In this document: positions 1-6,883 of the stretch, piece by piece
Numbering within the stretch: the first letter of the stretch is position 1
How the letters are laid out: each line of letters begins with the position of its first letter
Assembly: GCA_030633365.1 (NCBI GenBank)
Contig: DAOVSY010000060.1
Coordinates: 1-11,290, forward strand
Length of the DNA: 11,290 bases
DNA from: Spirochaetaceae bacterium
GTDB lineage: Bacteria; Spirochaetota; Spirochaetia; B11-G9
Direction of reading: 5' to 3'
Notes under the pieces: model-generated
What the model was told of the DNA's origin: nothing
The model's input: the letters and a program-made list of their open reading frames with translations, nothing else
Databases searched by the model: none
Made by a program: the position numbers and the translations under genes

Positions 1-187
1 CTATTAAAAATATTGGTAAAACCATTGCAAGAGGAATGAATGTAAGGCTTGTAAAGGAACCATTTGAAGATATTTCCAAAAGAACCTTACTTGCAAATAC
101 GAGAATAAGTATAATTAACAGTATATATATTGATACAATACTGATGAGTCCGGCATAAGCAGATTTTGCATTTTTATAACTGCCCAT
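1..187 (-). CDS. N-terminus of an unidentified membrane protein (cut by window edge)
   Basis: Only the first 62 codons are in the window; the gene continues past position 1. It starts at ATG 187, nine bases after the ptsH stop, so it is probably co-transcribed with hprK-ptsH. A GAGGAAG element overlaps the ptsH stop, about 14 nt from the ATG, which is rather long spacing. The translation begins MGSYKNAKSAYAG, followed by a strongly hydrophobic stretch at about residues 14-34 (IVSIYILLIILILVF), a short polar loop with SSNGS, then a second hydrophobic stretch from about residue 50 (PLAMVLPIFLI). This resembles the membrane-anchored N-terminus of a sensor or phosphatase-type signalling protein, but no diagnostic domain is visible and I do not recognise the family. 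There is no cleavable signal peptide pattern. Confidence 0.7.
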   Translation of the reverse strand, partial: MGSYKNAKSAYAGLISIVSIYILLIILILVFASKVLLEISSNGSFTSLTFIPLAMVLPIFLI

Positions 188-196
188 TATTCTATA

Positions 197-463
197 TTAT
201 TCTTCCTCAAATCTATTTTCAAAAAGTCTGGCAATGGCTGTAACTGCTTTTTCTTCATCCTCTCCTTCAGCTATTATCTGAATGATGGATTTATAGTTTG
301 CTCCAAGGGTAATAATACCCATAATTGATTTTGCATTAATTTTCATATCATCCAATTCAAGAAAAACTTCTGATTCATATTCATTTGCAGTTTTAACTAT
401 TAGAGCAGAAGGTCTGGCATGAATTCCTGCTCTGTTTTTAATTGTTACAGTTTCTTGTTTCAT
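197..463 (-). CDS. ptsH: Phosphocarrier protein HPr
   Basis: HPr is the small cytoplasmic phosphocarrier of the phosphotransferase system. At 88 aa it has the usual length. The active-site histidine is His15 in the motif AGIHARPSA, the position phosphorylated by enzyme I. The regulatory serine is Ser46 in AKSIMGI, the site used by HPr kinase/phosphorylase. Both sites are intact, so this is a dual-control HPr rather than an NPr that kept only the histidine. It starts 8 bases after the hprK stop codon, with AAGGTG overlapping that stop as ribosome binding site, so HPr and its kinase are translationally linked. No enzyme I or sugar-specific EII gene is in the window, so whether it serves sugar uptake or only regulation cannot be judged here. 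Confidence 0.97.
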   Translation of the reverse strand: MKQETVTIKNRAGIHARPSALIVKTANEYESEVFLELDDMKINAKSIMGIITLGANYKSIIQIIAEGEDEEKAVTAIARLFENRFEEE

Positions 464-471
464 AGTACACC

Positions 472-1458
472 TTAGAAAATATCATTATTATTAGAGTATA
501 AGTTTCGTGCATTTTTACTTTCAAGCCACTTAAGAACATTATTATCAAATTCCTGGGCAGAATAATATCCCAGTTTTTTCAATCTTTCATTCATAGCAGC
601 AACTTCAATTAAAATTGGTATATTTCTACCTGCTTTTACAGGCATTTTTATTTGAGGTACTTTTACATCAAGCATTTCTTTGTAAGTATCTCCAGTTCCA
701 ATACGATCATAAACAGCTTCTGAATCCCATGTTTCCAGTTCAATTAGAAGTTGAATTTGTTTTTTATCTCTAATAGAACCTACACCAAAAAGGTGGCTGA
801 TATTAAGAATACCAAGACCTCTTATTTCCATATGATGTCCCAGCATTTCATTTCTACCAGACCCCATTAAAAAATTACCATTTACACTTCGTAATACTAC
901 AGAATCATCAGCTATAAGTCTATGTCCTCTCTCAATGAGTTCCAGTGCAGTTTCACTTTTCCCAACACCACTTCCACCAGTTAAAAGAACCCCTATTCCA
1001 AATACTTCAACAAGAGTTCCGTGAATGGTTTTATGGGGTGCAAAGATATCTGTTAATGCCCTCATTAGGCGTATGGAGAATTCTGCAGATGTAAGATCTG
1101 TTTGAAGAATAGAACATCCTGAGTTTTCTGCAATTTCTAAAACCTGTTCACTCGGATTTCCTGAATGACTGAAAACACAGCAGGAAAGTTGGTATGAAAA
1201 TGTTTTATTCACAGCTCCCATAATATTATTCTCTTCAAGCATATTTAAATACGCTAATTCACCCCGTCCAAACAGTTGTATTCTGTGATAAGCAAATTCT
1301 TCAAAAAAACCGCTGAGAGTTAGCCCTGGTCGATTAATTTCCGGATCTGTAATTATCCTGTTAAGGCCCTTTCTTCCTGCAAGACAAGTGAGGTTAAGAG
1401 AATTGTGATCTTTCAAATCAAGATCTAATAGATCCAGCACAGTGAAATCATTTTTCAT
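472..1458 (-). CDS. hprK: HPr kinase/phosphorylase
   Basis: Bifunctional enzyme that phosphorylates HPr on Ser46 with ATP or pyrophosphate and also removes that phosphate. With the ATG at 1458 it has 328 aa. The N-terminal domain (about residues 1-130) precedes a catalytic domain with His146 (TIHGTLVEVFG), a Walker A loop GGSGVGKSE at 161-169, the acidic pair ADDS near 183-186, the family signature EIRGLGILNI at 211-220, and the C-terminal PVKAGRNIPILIEVAAMN segment at 273-290 followed by LGYYS. The frame stays open upstream to a TTG at 1494, but that start would lie inside the T-tract of the preceding terminator, and the protein begins naturally with MKNDFTVLDLL, so 1458 is preferred. No clear Shine-Dalgarno precedes it. 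The gene lies just after an intrinsic terminator and just before ptsH. Confidence 0.95.
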   Translation of the reverse strand: MKNDFTVLDLLDLDLKDHNSLNLTCLAGRKGLNRIITDPEINRPGLTLSGFFEEFAYHRIQLFGRGELAYLNMLEENNIMGAVNKTFSYQLSCCVFSHSGNPSEQVLEIAENSGCSILQTDLTSAEFSIRLMRALTDIFAPHKTIHGTLVEVFGIGVLLTGGSGVGKSETALELIERGHRLIADDSVVLRSVNGNFLMGSGRNEMLGHHMEIRGLGILNISHLFGVGSIRDKKQIQLLIELETWDSEAVYDRIGTGDTYKEMLDVKVPQIKMPVKAGRNIPILIEVAAMNERLKKLGYYSAQEFDNNVLKWLESKNARNLYSNNNDIF

Positions 1459-1486
1459 ATAGAACAAACTATACCATAAAGAGTGT

Positions 1487-1526
1487 AAAAACAAAAAGGG
1501 CTTCCTGACTATAAGTCAGGAAACCC
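1487..1526 (-). terminator. Intrinsic terminator downstream of hpf
   Basis: Read on the minus strand, GGGTTTCCTGACT (1526-1514) pairs along all 13 positions with AGTCAGGAAGCCC (1510-1498) around a 3-nt loop. One pair is G-U in the minus-strand RNA and becomes a C-A mismatch in the plus-strand RNA, which sets the direction. The stem is followed by T5-G-T5 (1497-1487). It begins 20 bases after the hpf stop and ends 29 bases before the hprK start. Confidence 0.93.
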
Positions 1527-1545
1527 TATTGGATGTTAATATAAT

Positions 1546-1839
1546 TTAATTATGAGAAGTCACTTTTTCCTTCTCTTTTCGTACTTTTAGTTCCAGTTTG
1601 TGAAGGAAACTTTCAATGCTTTCATAGAGATCAATGGCTTCCTCACTTAAATGGGCAGAAACACCCCACCTGAAATGAATGTTACCATCTACCTTGTAAC
1701 CATGCTTTTGTTTTGTAATGGTTAATAAAAGATCGATAATATGATCTTTTGCATAGCTAATGTGCTCGAGCTTCTTGTCAATGAATTCCCTTGTTGAGTC
1801 ACTAATACTGTAATGGATTCCCTTAACTTCTACATTCAT
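1546..1839 (-). CDS. hpf: Ribosome hibernation promoting factor, short form (HPF/RaiA family)
   Basis: A 97-aa protein of the sigma-54 modulation/ribosomal S30AE family, which binds the 30S decoding region and helps park ribosomes as inactive dimers in stationary phase. The start MNVEVKGIHYSISDSTREFI and the later segments KLEHISYAKDHI and ESIESFLHKLELKVRKEKEK match the family's fold of a beta strand, the 'D-R-E-I' helix and a basic C-terminal helix. The C-terminal dimerisation domain of long HPF is absent, so this is a short form. Its ribosome binding site GGAGGG lies 4 nt before the ATG, the best in the window, and it has its own promoter-like sequence and a strong terminator, so it can form an independent short transcript. 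It follows rpoN, as it does in many proteobacteria. Confidence 0.93.
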   Translation of the reverse strand: MNVEVKGIHYSISDSTREFIDKKLEHISYAKDHIIDLLLTITKQKHGYKVDGNIHFRWGVSAHLSEEAIDLYESIESFLHKLELKVRKEKEKVTSHN

Positions 1840-1867
1840 AAAACCCTCCGTAGCAATTTATACTTTA

Positions 1868-1896
1868 ATAATATTTAATTGTAACACGAAAATCAA
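1868..1896 (-). promoter_or_regulatory. Probable sigma-70 promoter for hpf
   Basis: On the minus strand TTGATT (1896-1891) and TATTAT (1873-1868) are separated by exactly 17 bp, matching four and five of six consensus positions. The expected transcription start is near 1861, giving a leader of about 20 nt that holds the strong GGAGGG ribosome binding site. It lies in the 100-bp gap between rpoN and hpf. Confidence 0.6.
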
Positions 1897-1939
1897 TATA
1901 TTTTTTAATAATAAAAAACTCCTGCATCTTATATCCCTT

Positions 1940-3310
1940 CTATCTTTCAAAAGAAGAGTCTATGAATAGTTCAGATCTGTATTTTGCTACTGTTCTTCGG
2001 GCTATTTTAATTCCCTGAAGCTTCAGCAAGTCAGAAATTTTTTGATCGGATAGCTGTTTTTTTAAAGTATTTTCTTCCAGAATCTCTTTTAATACAGCTT
2101 TTACACCTTCTTTAGAGAACCTGGAGCCAGTTGAACCGGAACCTGAAATAGAATTTGTAAAAAAATACTTAATTGGGAAAATACCCCATTCAGTTTGCAT
2201 ATATTTTGCATTTGATATTCTTGATACTGTGGTTTCATGAACCTGGACTTCTTCTGCAACATTCTTAAGAGTTAACGGCTGCAAATATTTTGGGCCTTTA
2301 ATAAAGAAATTCCTTTGGAATTCAACAATCACTGTAGCAATTTTCAAAAGTGTTTTATTTCTTAACTGGATACTGTTTATAAACCATCTTGCGTCTCTTA
2401 TACTGTTACTAATGTACTGTTTTGTTTCTTTTTCCTGTTGAATATTTTGAGTTTCTGCAAAAAAAGGAGAAATACCAAGAACAGGGATTTCTTCATCATT
2501 AAGAATAAGAACAAATTCACCATCTTTTATGGTTACCATTATATCGGGAATTACATAACTTGGTGGATTAGTCGAAAAGAGTCTTCCTGGATAGGGATTA
2601 AGAGTTTGAATAAAATCAATAATATCATCTATTTTTTCTGGAAGCAATTTAAGCTTTTTAGACAGTTCTTTAATATCTTTCTTTTTTACAAGAGGCAGGT
2701 AATTTTCTATGATCTCCATAGTTCCCTCTGGTGTTTCAAATGAGAGATCAGCTTGTAAGAGCAGTGATTCTTTGTAGTTTTTTACACATATACCTAAAGG
2801 ATCAAATGAGTGAATTATATCCAGTACTTCTGGAAGAATCTTTTGCTGATCTTTGTTTAGCAGTAAGTATGGGTCTTCCTGAAAAAAACCATTGCTATCT
2901 AAATTGTGTATTATAAGTTCTCCTGTTTCAAAATGGTTTGTTTCCAAATGCTGTAATAATAGCTGGGACATCAGGTGTTCCTGAAGTGATTCGGATCGTG
3001 AAAGAGCTCCTTCAATAAATTTTTGTTTTCTATCGGAAGCTTCTTTACCTTCATAACTGGTATATCCGGGGTCTGAACTGTTTCCAAAATAATTGTCTTT
3101 GTCTTCATTCCTCTGATTGGAATAATCCTCAAGGGATACAAGTGATTTCTCTTTGATTAATTCCAGGGCTGGATTTTTTTCCAATTCTTCATGAATCCTG
3201 AAAGATAGTTCCTGAAGAGGCAGAGCCATTAATTGTATGGATTGGAACATTTGAGGAGACATTTTTAAGCGTTGTTCCTGTATTAAAACAGGCTTTTGAT
3301 ACTGTTGCAA
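1940..3310 (-). CDS. rpoN: RNA polymerase sigma-54 factor
   Basis: Alternative sigma factor recognising -24/-12 (GG/GC) promoters and needing AAA+ enhancer-binding activators to open DNA. At 456 aa it has the usual domains: the glutamine-rich activator-responsive region I (about residues 10-50, LKMSPQMFQSIQLMALPLQEL), an acidic, low-complexity region II (55-100), the core-binding domain, a helix-turn-helix region at about 347-372 (LKNVAEEVQVHETTVSR), and the diagnostic RpoN box ARRTVAKYR at 437-445. The start is a TTG at 3310, 11 bases after the lptB stop, preceded by GGGAAGG. The first ATG is codon 17 and would remove part of region I, so TTG is preferred. It sits after lptB and before hpf, the classical rpoN neighbourhood. 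A likely target promoter is at 10954 of this window. Confidence 0.96.
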   Translation of the reverse strand: MQQYQKPVLIQEQRLKMSPQMFQSIQLMALPLQELSFRIHEELEKNPALELIKEKSLVSLEDYSNQRNEDKDNYFGNSSDPGYTSYEGKEASDRKQKFIEGALSRSESLQEHLMSQLLLQHLETNHFETGELIIHNLDSNGFFQEDPYLLLNKDQQKILPEVLDIIHSFDPLGICVKNYKESLLLQADLSFETPEGTMEIIENYLPLVKKKDIKELSKKLKLLPEKIDDIIDFIQTLNPYPGRLFSTNPPSYVIPDIMVTIKDGEFVLILNDEEIPVLGISPFFAETQNIQQEKETKQYISNSIRDARWFINSIQLRNKTLLKIATVIVEFQRNFFIKGPKYLQPLTLKNVAEEVQVHETTVSRISNAKYMQTEWGIFPIKYFFTNSISGSGSTGSRFSKEGVKAVLKEILEENTLKKQLSDQKISDLLKLQGIKIARRTVAKYRSELFIDSSFER

Positions 3311-3321
3311 CTTTCCTTCCC

Positions 3322-4077
3322 TTACATCCTGAAATCTTTACCCAGATAGATTTTTCTTGCCAGTGGATTATCCAGTAATTCTTCCTGGGATCCTTCTGCA
3401 AGAATTTCACCAAGATTAATAATATAAGATCTGTTGGTAATTTCAAGAGTGTCTCTAACATTGTGGTCTGTAATAAGAACGCCTATCCCTTTTTTAGAAA
3501 GTCTTATAATTATTTCTTTAATCTCATTTACAGCAATAGGATCTATTCCTGCAAAGGGTTCATCAAGAAGTAGAAAGTTGGGTTCTATTGCCAGTGAACG
3601 GGCAATTTCTGTTCTTCTCCTTTCTCCGCCAGATAAGGTAAAAGCTTTTTGTTTTCTTATATGGTCAATTCCAAATTCTTCCAATAGTATATCCAGTGTT
3701 AATTTCTTTTCCTTTTTTGAAAGATTATTTCTAGTTTCAAGAATTGCCCAAATATTATCCTCAACAGTTAGTTTTTTGAATATTGATGCTTCCTGGGGCA
3801 GGTAGGATATTCCTTCTTTTGCTCGTATATACATAGGCTGGTGTGTTATCTCGAGACTATTTAGAAAAATATGACCTCCACTTACCTTAATAAATCCAAC
3901 AATCATATAAAAAATTGTAGTTTTTCCAGCACCATTTGGCCCCAGTAAACCTACAATTTCACCTGCATTCATTTTAAAAGAAACATCTTTTACTGCATAT
4001 TTTTTTTTGAACTGTTTGGCCAATGAAACAACACTTAAAATATTATTACTCACTTTGACTTCCTTCGTTTGTTTCAT
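3322..4077 (-). CDS. lptB: LPS export ABC transporter ATP-binding protein
   Basis: Cytoplasmic ATPase of the LptB2FG transporter, which extracts lipopolysaccharide from the inner membrane and pushes it along the LptC-LptA bridge. The 251 aa show Walker A GPNGAGKT (46-53), Q-loop YLPQEAS (Gln95), signature LSGGERRR (148-155), Walker B FLLLDEPFAGIDP (Glu173) and the H-loop His205 in TDHNVRDT. The Q-loop context and FAGIDP are typical of LptB rather than of general ABC importers. The ATG at 4077 overlaps lptA by 32 nt. A GTG at 4053 with GGAAG five nt upstream is an equally good start, would shorten the overlap to 8 nt, and keeps the whole ATPase domain. Adjacent lptA and lptC support the assignment; lptF and lptG are not in the window. 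Confidence 0.95.
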   Translation of the reverse strand: MKQTKEVKVSNNILSVVSLAKQFKKKYAVKDVSFKMNAGEIVGLLGPNGAGKTTIFYMIVGFIKVSGGHIFLNSLEITHQPMYIRAKEGISYLPQEASIFKKLTVEDNIWAILETRNNLSKKEKKLTLDILLEEFGIDHIRKQKAFTLSGGERRRTEIARSLAIEPNFLLLDEPFAGIDPIAVNEIKEIIIRLSKKGIGVLITDHNVRDTLEITNRSYIINLGEILAEGSQEELLDNPLARKIYLGKDFRM

Positions 4078-4711
4078 CTGTATCTTCTGATCTTATAGTT
4101 CCGGAAACTTCCCCTGTCAGAGTAATATCATCAGTTTCAAGGTTTATACTAATTCTGGTAGCTTTGTATTCATCGTCTTTCCAGAAGACCAGGGGCATAC
4201 CTGATAAATCAAGGATTTCCTTATCTCTATTAAATTTGGCATATTCGGATCTGCAAGTCATAGAGTCATCGCCACTTGCTTTTAGTATTCTTACTCCAAT
4301 TTGAATAATTGTTATATTTTCCTTTCCTCTGTTTTCGAAATATGAACCTTTGACAACAATTTCATTTTTCTGGTCGATCATTTCGGCATAACCTGAAATT
4401 GTCATTAATTCCTTTTCCCTGTCATAGAAGAGGTTTTCTGTTGTAATTCGAATCCCTTGTTTTGTATCCACCACCAGTACATTTCCGCTACATCTGGCAT
4501 ATCGAAAGTCCTCTCCAAAAAGTTCAATATAATCAGCACTAATATTAGTATCTTCAGAATGGATCTTTGCATTACCCAGAAGTTTTGTAAGTTCAGATCC
4601 TTCTGCAAGTGAGATAGATGTTCTATCACTTGAAAAATTAAAATCTTTATTCTCCGAGAAAATAGAAATCACAATAATAAAAAATAAAATCAGGATATTA
4701 ATCGTTTTCAT
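4046..4711 (-). CDS. lptA: OstA-like periplasmic LPS transport protein, LptA-type
   Basis: A 221-aa exported protein with a signal peptide at about residues 1-19 (MKTINILILFFIIVISIFS, probable cut before ENK) and no cysteine at the cut, so it is soluble periplasmic rather than a lipoprotein. The mature part is rich in short beta-strand repeats such as LLGNAKIHSEDTNISADYIE and the parallel CSGNVLVVDTKQGIRITTENL followed by SGYAEMIDQKN; this repeating 'G-x-A/V-x-hydrophobic ... D/E-N-L-hydrophobic' pattern is the OstA/LptA fold that forms the bridge for lipid A transport. The C-terminus is acidic and polar. Its first 14 bases overlap the end of lptC, and its end overlaps the start of lptB. The family call rests on both repeat pattern and position. 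Confidence 0.85.
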   Translation of the reverse strand: MKTINILILFFIIVISIFSENKDFNFSSDRTSISLAEGSELTKLLGNAKIHSEDTNISADYIELFGEDFRYARCSGNVLVVDTKQGIRITTENLFYDREKELMTISGYAEMIDQKNEIVVKGSYFENRGKENITIIQIGVRILKASGDDSMTCRSEYAKFNRDKEILDLSGMPLVFWKDDEYKATRISINLETDDITLTGEVSGTIRSEDTDETNEGSQSE

Positions 4712-5252
4712 ATAAGTAAATACCCTTTACATTTCTTTCAAAAATAAAAATTTTTGTTTTTAGATTCCCTGTAAATCCAGTCCCGGATATCTGTGTGCCT
4801 GAATCTTTTAGTAATCTTACAATACCATTATCAGAACCCTTAAATGTTTTCTCAGCATCATTCCAGTATAGGTAGTCTGCAGATATCTCTGATTCATTTT
4901 CGGCAGAGTAAATTATAAGTGATCCCGACAATTCAGCATTATCAGTGTCTGTATGAATTAATCCTCTTTCGGCAGTTCCTTCAGTAACAACTTCACTTTT
5001 TAAATTATATTCACGAAAAACAACTTTATCCAGAATGGTTTGATTTTTTTGACTATAGTTTTCAGCTTGTTGGGAGTATAATCGAAAGACTATGCTTCCA
5101 TTATCCACACTGGTATAAGAGAAGTTTTTAATTATATTATCAGGTATATTCTCACCAAGTTCATCCACAACATTAATATCATCATACTCCATACTGCAGG
5201 AGAATATAAATATTGAAAATATTAGAAAAATTAGTAATTTATTTACTGCCAT
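4698..5252 (-). CDS. lptC: LptC-type LPS export protein, predicted lipoprotein
   Basis: A 184-aa protein whose body looks like LptC/YrbK (DUF1239): segments such as VVFREYNLKSEVVTEGTAE, AELSGSLIIYSAENESEISAD and LYWNDAEKTFKG match the LptC style, in which a beta-jellyroll receives LPS from LptB2FG. Unlike E. coli LptC, which is held by an uncleaved N-terminal helix, this protein begins MAVNKLLIFLIFSIFIFSC and carries Cys19 directly after the hydrophobic stretch. IFS-C is an acceptable relaxed spirochaete-style lipobox, so it may be lipid-anchored. It overlaps pyrG and lptA by 14 nt each. The order lptC-lptA-lptB strongly supports the call, although the sequence alone is divergent. Confidence 0.82.
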   Translation of the reverse strand: MAVNKLLIFLIFSIFIFSCSMEYDDINVVDELGENIPDNIIKNFSYTSVDNGSIVFRLYSQQAENYSQKNQTILDKVVFREYNLKSEVVTEGTAERGLIHTDTDNAELSGSLIIYSAENESEISADYLYWNDAEKTFKGSDNGIVRLLKDSGTQISGTGFTGNLKTKIFIFERNVKGIYLYEND

Positions 5253-6846
5253 ATTCTATACTTGCTTTTATAAAATCAATAAAAAGAGGGTGAGGATTAA
5301 CTGGTGTAGATATAAATTCCGGATGAAACTGAACCCCTATACTCCATGGATGATTGCTCCATTCTATAGATTCTACCAAATTCTGTTCAGGTGTGTATGC
5401 ACCAATTATTAAGCCGGATTTTTTTAACTCCTCAATATAATCAGAAGATACTTCATATCTGTGTCTATGTCTTTCCAGTATTTCTGTCTTACCATAGATA
5501 TTATGAATATTTGTTCCTTTGACAAGAATAGATTTGCTTCTTCCCAGACGCATAGTTCCTCCCATAGTTCGCAATCCCTTTTGTTCTTCAAGTAGACTTA
5601 TAACAGGATATTCTGTTTCCGGAGTAAATTCTGTACTGTCTGCTGATTGTAAACCTAAAATATTACGTGCATATTCTATAACCATTACCTGCATACCAAG
5701 ACAAATCCCCAGACAGGGTATATTATTTTCTCTTGCAAATTTGGCAGCTTCCACCATCCCATTAATTCCTCTTTGTCCAAAGCCTCCAGGAATTAGTATC
5801 CCGTCAATTTCTTTAAATAGAGAACTCTTATCTAATATTTTTTCCAATTCCTCTGCATCAATTTTTACCAAATTTATTTTGGTTCGATTTGCTATGCCCC
5901 CATGATAAATTGATTCATAAATGGATTTATATGAATCATTTAAATCTATGTATTTACCTACAATTCCAATATTTATTATCTTCTTTGCAGTTTTTAAAAT
6001 TTCAACTATAGATGCCCATTCTCTAAGATCAATTTTTTTGCTATCGAGTTTTAGTTTATCAAGTACAATCTTATCTAAATTTTGGGCATGAAAAATTAGA
6101 GGTATTTCATATACCGATGTTTTTACATCATATGCAGAAATAATTGCATTTTCCTCTACATTGGTAAAAAGAGATATTTTGCTTATCATATTTTTTTCCA
6201 AAAATTCCGGAGATCGGCAAACAAGAATGTCCGGCTGAACACCAATTTCCCTTAATTTATTAACAGAATGCTGTGTAGGTTTTGTTTTAAGTTCTCCTCC
6301 TGCAACTTCTGGTATTAGTGTAAGGTGAACAAATAAAACATTTTCTCTTCCCAGATCATGAATAAACTGTCGTGCAGCTTCAAGGAAGGGAATTGATTCT
6401 ATATCTCCTACTGTACCTCCCACTTCAATGATGGTAACGTCAACATTATCTCCATCACTTGCAAGAAAAATTCGTTTTTTTATTTCATCAGTAATGTGGG
6501 GAATAACCTGAACAGTTCTACCCAGATACTGGCCTTCCCTCTCTTTTTTAATAACTTCCTGATAAACCTGACCTGTTGTAATTGAGTTTAATTTGCTTAA
6601 TGGAGCTTTTGTAAATCTTGCATAGTTGCCAAGATCCAGATCTGCCTCTGTTCCATCATCTGTCACATAAACTTCACCATGTTGATATGGGCTCATTGTT
6701 CCTGCATCTACATTTAAATAAGGATCAATTTTGATCATTCTTATTCCAAGACCACGATTTTCAAGAAGATTTCCTATAGATGTAGCGGTGACACCTTTAC
6801 CCAGACTTGAACAAACACCACCTGTAACGAATATATATTTTTTCAT
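5239..6846 (-). CDS. pyrG: CTP synthase
   Basis: Makes CTP from UTP, ATP and glutamine. At 535 aa it has the normal length. The N-terminal amidoligase domain (1-265) begins KYIFVTGGVCSSLGKG (P-loop), with DPYLNVDAGTMSPYQHGEV at 41-59, EVGGTVGDIES at 141-151 and the UTP-contacting KTKPTQ at 187-192. The C-terminal class I glutaminase domain has PGGFGQRG (353-360), the nucleophile Cys382 in CLGICLGMQ, and His508/Glu510 in GVQFHPEF. All catalytic residues are present. There is no Shine-Dalgarno before ATG 6846; a good promoter ends only 8 bases upstream of the ATG, so the transcript from it would be almost leaderless. Its 3' end overlaps lptC by 14 nt, placing nucleotide synthesis at the head of the lpt-rpoN run. 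Confidence 0.98.
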   Translation of the reverse strand: MKKYIFVTGGVCSSLGKGVTATSIGNLLENRGLGIRMIKIDPYLNVDAGTMSPYQHGEVYVTDDGTEADLDLGNYARFTKAPLSKLNSITTGQVYQEVIKKEREGQYLGRTVQVIPHITDEIKKRIFLASDGDNVDVTIIEVGGTVGDIESIPFLEAARQFIHDLGRENVLFVHLTLIPEVAGGELKTKPTQHSVNKLREIGVQPDILVCRSPEFLEKNMISKISLFTNVEENAIISAYDVKTSVYEIPLIFHAQNLDKIVLDKLKLDSKKIDLREWASIVEILKTAKKIINIGIVGKYIDLNDSYKSIYESIYHGGIANRTKINLVKIDAEELEKILDKSSLFKEIDGILIPGGFGQRGINGMVEAAKFARENNIPCLGICLGMQVMVIEYARNILGLQSADSTEFTPETEYPVISLLEEQKGLRTMGGTMRLGRSKSILVKGTNIHNIYGKTEILERHRHRYEVSSDYIEELKKSGLIIGAYTPEQNLVESIEWSNHPWSIGVQFHPEFISTPVNPHPLFIDFIKASIEYGSK

Positions 6847-6854
6847 AATTAAAG

Positions 6855-6883
6855 ATTATAAATTAGTGATAGGAAAAACGCAA
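6855..6883 (-). promoter_or_regulatory. Probable sigma-70 promoter for pyrG
   Basis: On the minus strand TTGCGT (6883-6878) and a perfect TATAAT (6860-6855) are separated by exactly 17 bp in the 37-bp gap before pyrG. A start 6-8 bases downstream would fall at about 6849-6847, leaving a leader of at most a few nucleotides. Confidence 0.55.

Noticed and set aside
1459..1494. Longer hprK starting at TTG 1494
   Set aside because: The extra 12 codons would lie in the terminator T-tract, lack a ribosome binding site and do not look like HPr kinase; ATG 1458 gives a normal family N-terminus.
1897..1939. Terminator after rpoN (T-rich and A-rich arms)
   Set aside because: The possible hairpin is entirely A-T with no G-C stem, so it is not a credible intrinsic terminator.
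2438..2916. Plus-strand open frames opposite rpoN
   Set aside because: They are low-complexity antisense frames over a clearly coding, conserved gene; no ribosome binding site or recognisable domain.
5519..5905. Plus-strand 128-codon frame opposite pyrG
   Set aside because: Antisense shadow of the pyrG glutaminase domain; residue composition is not protein-like.
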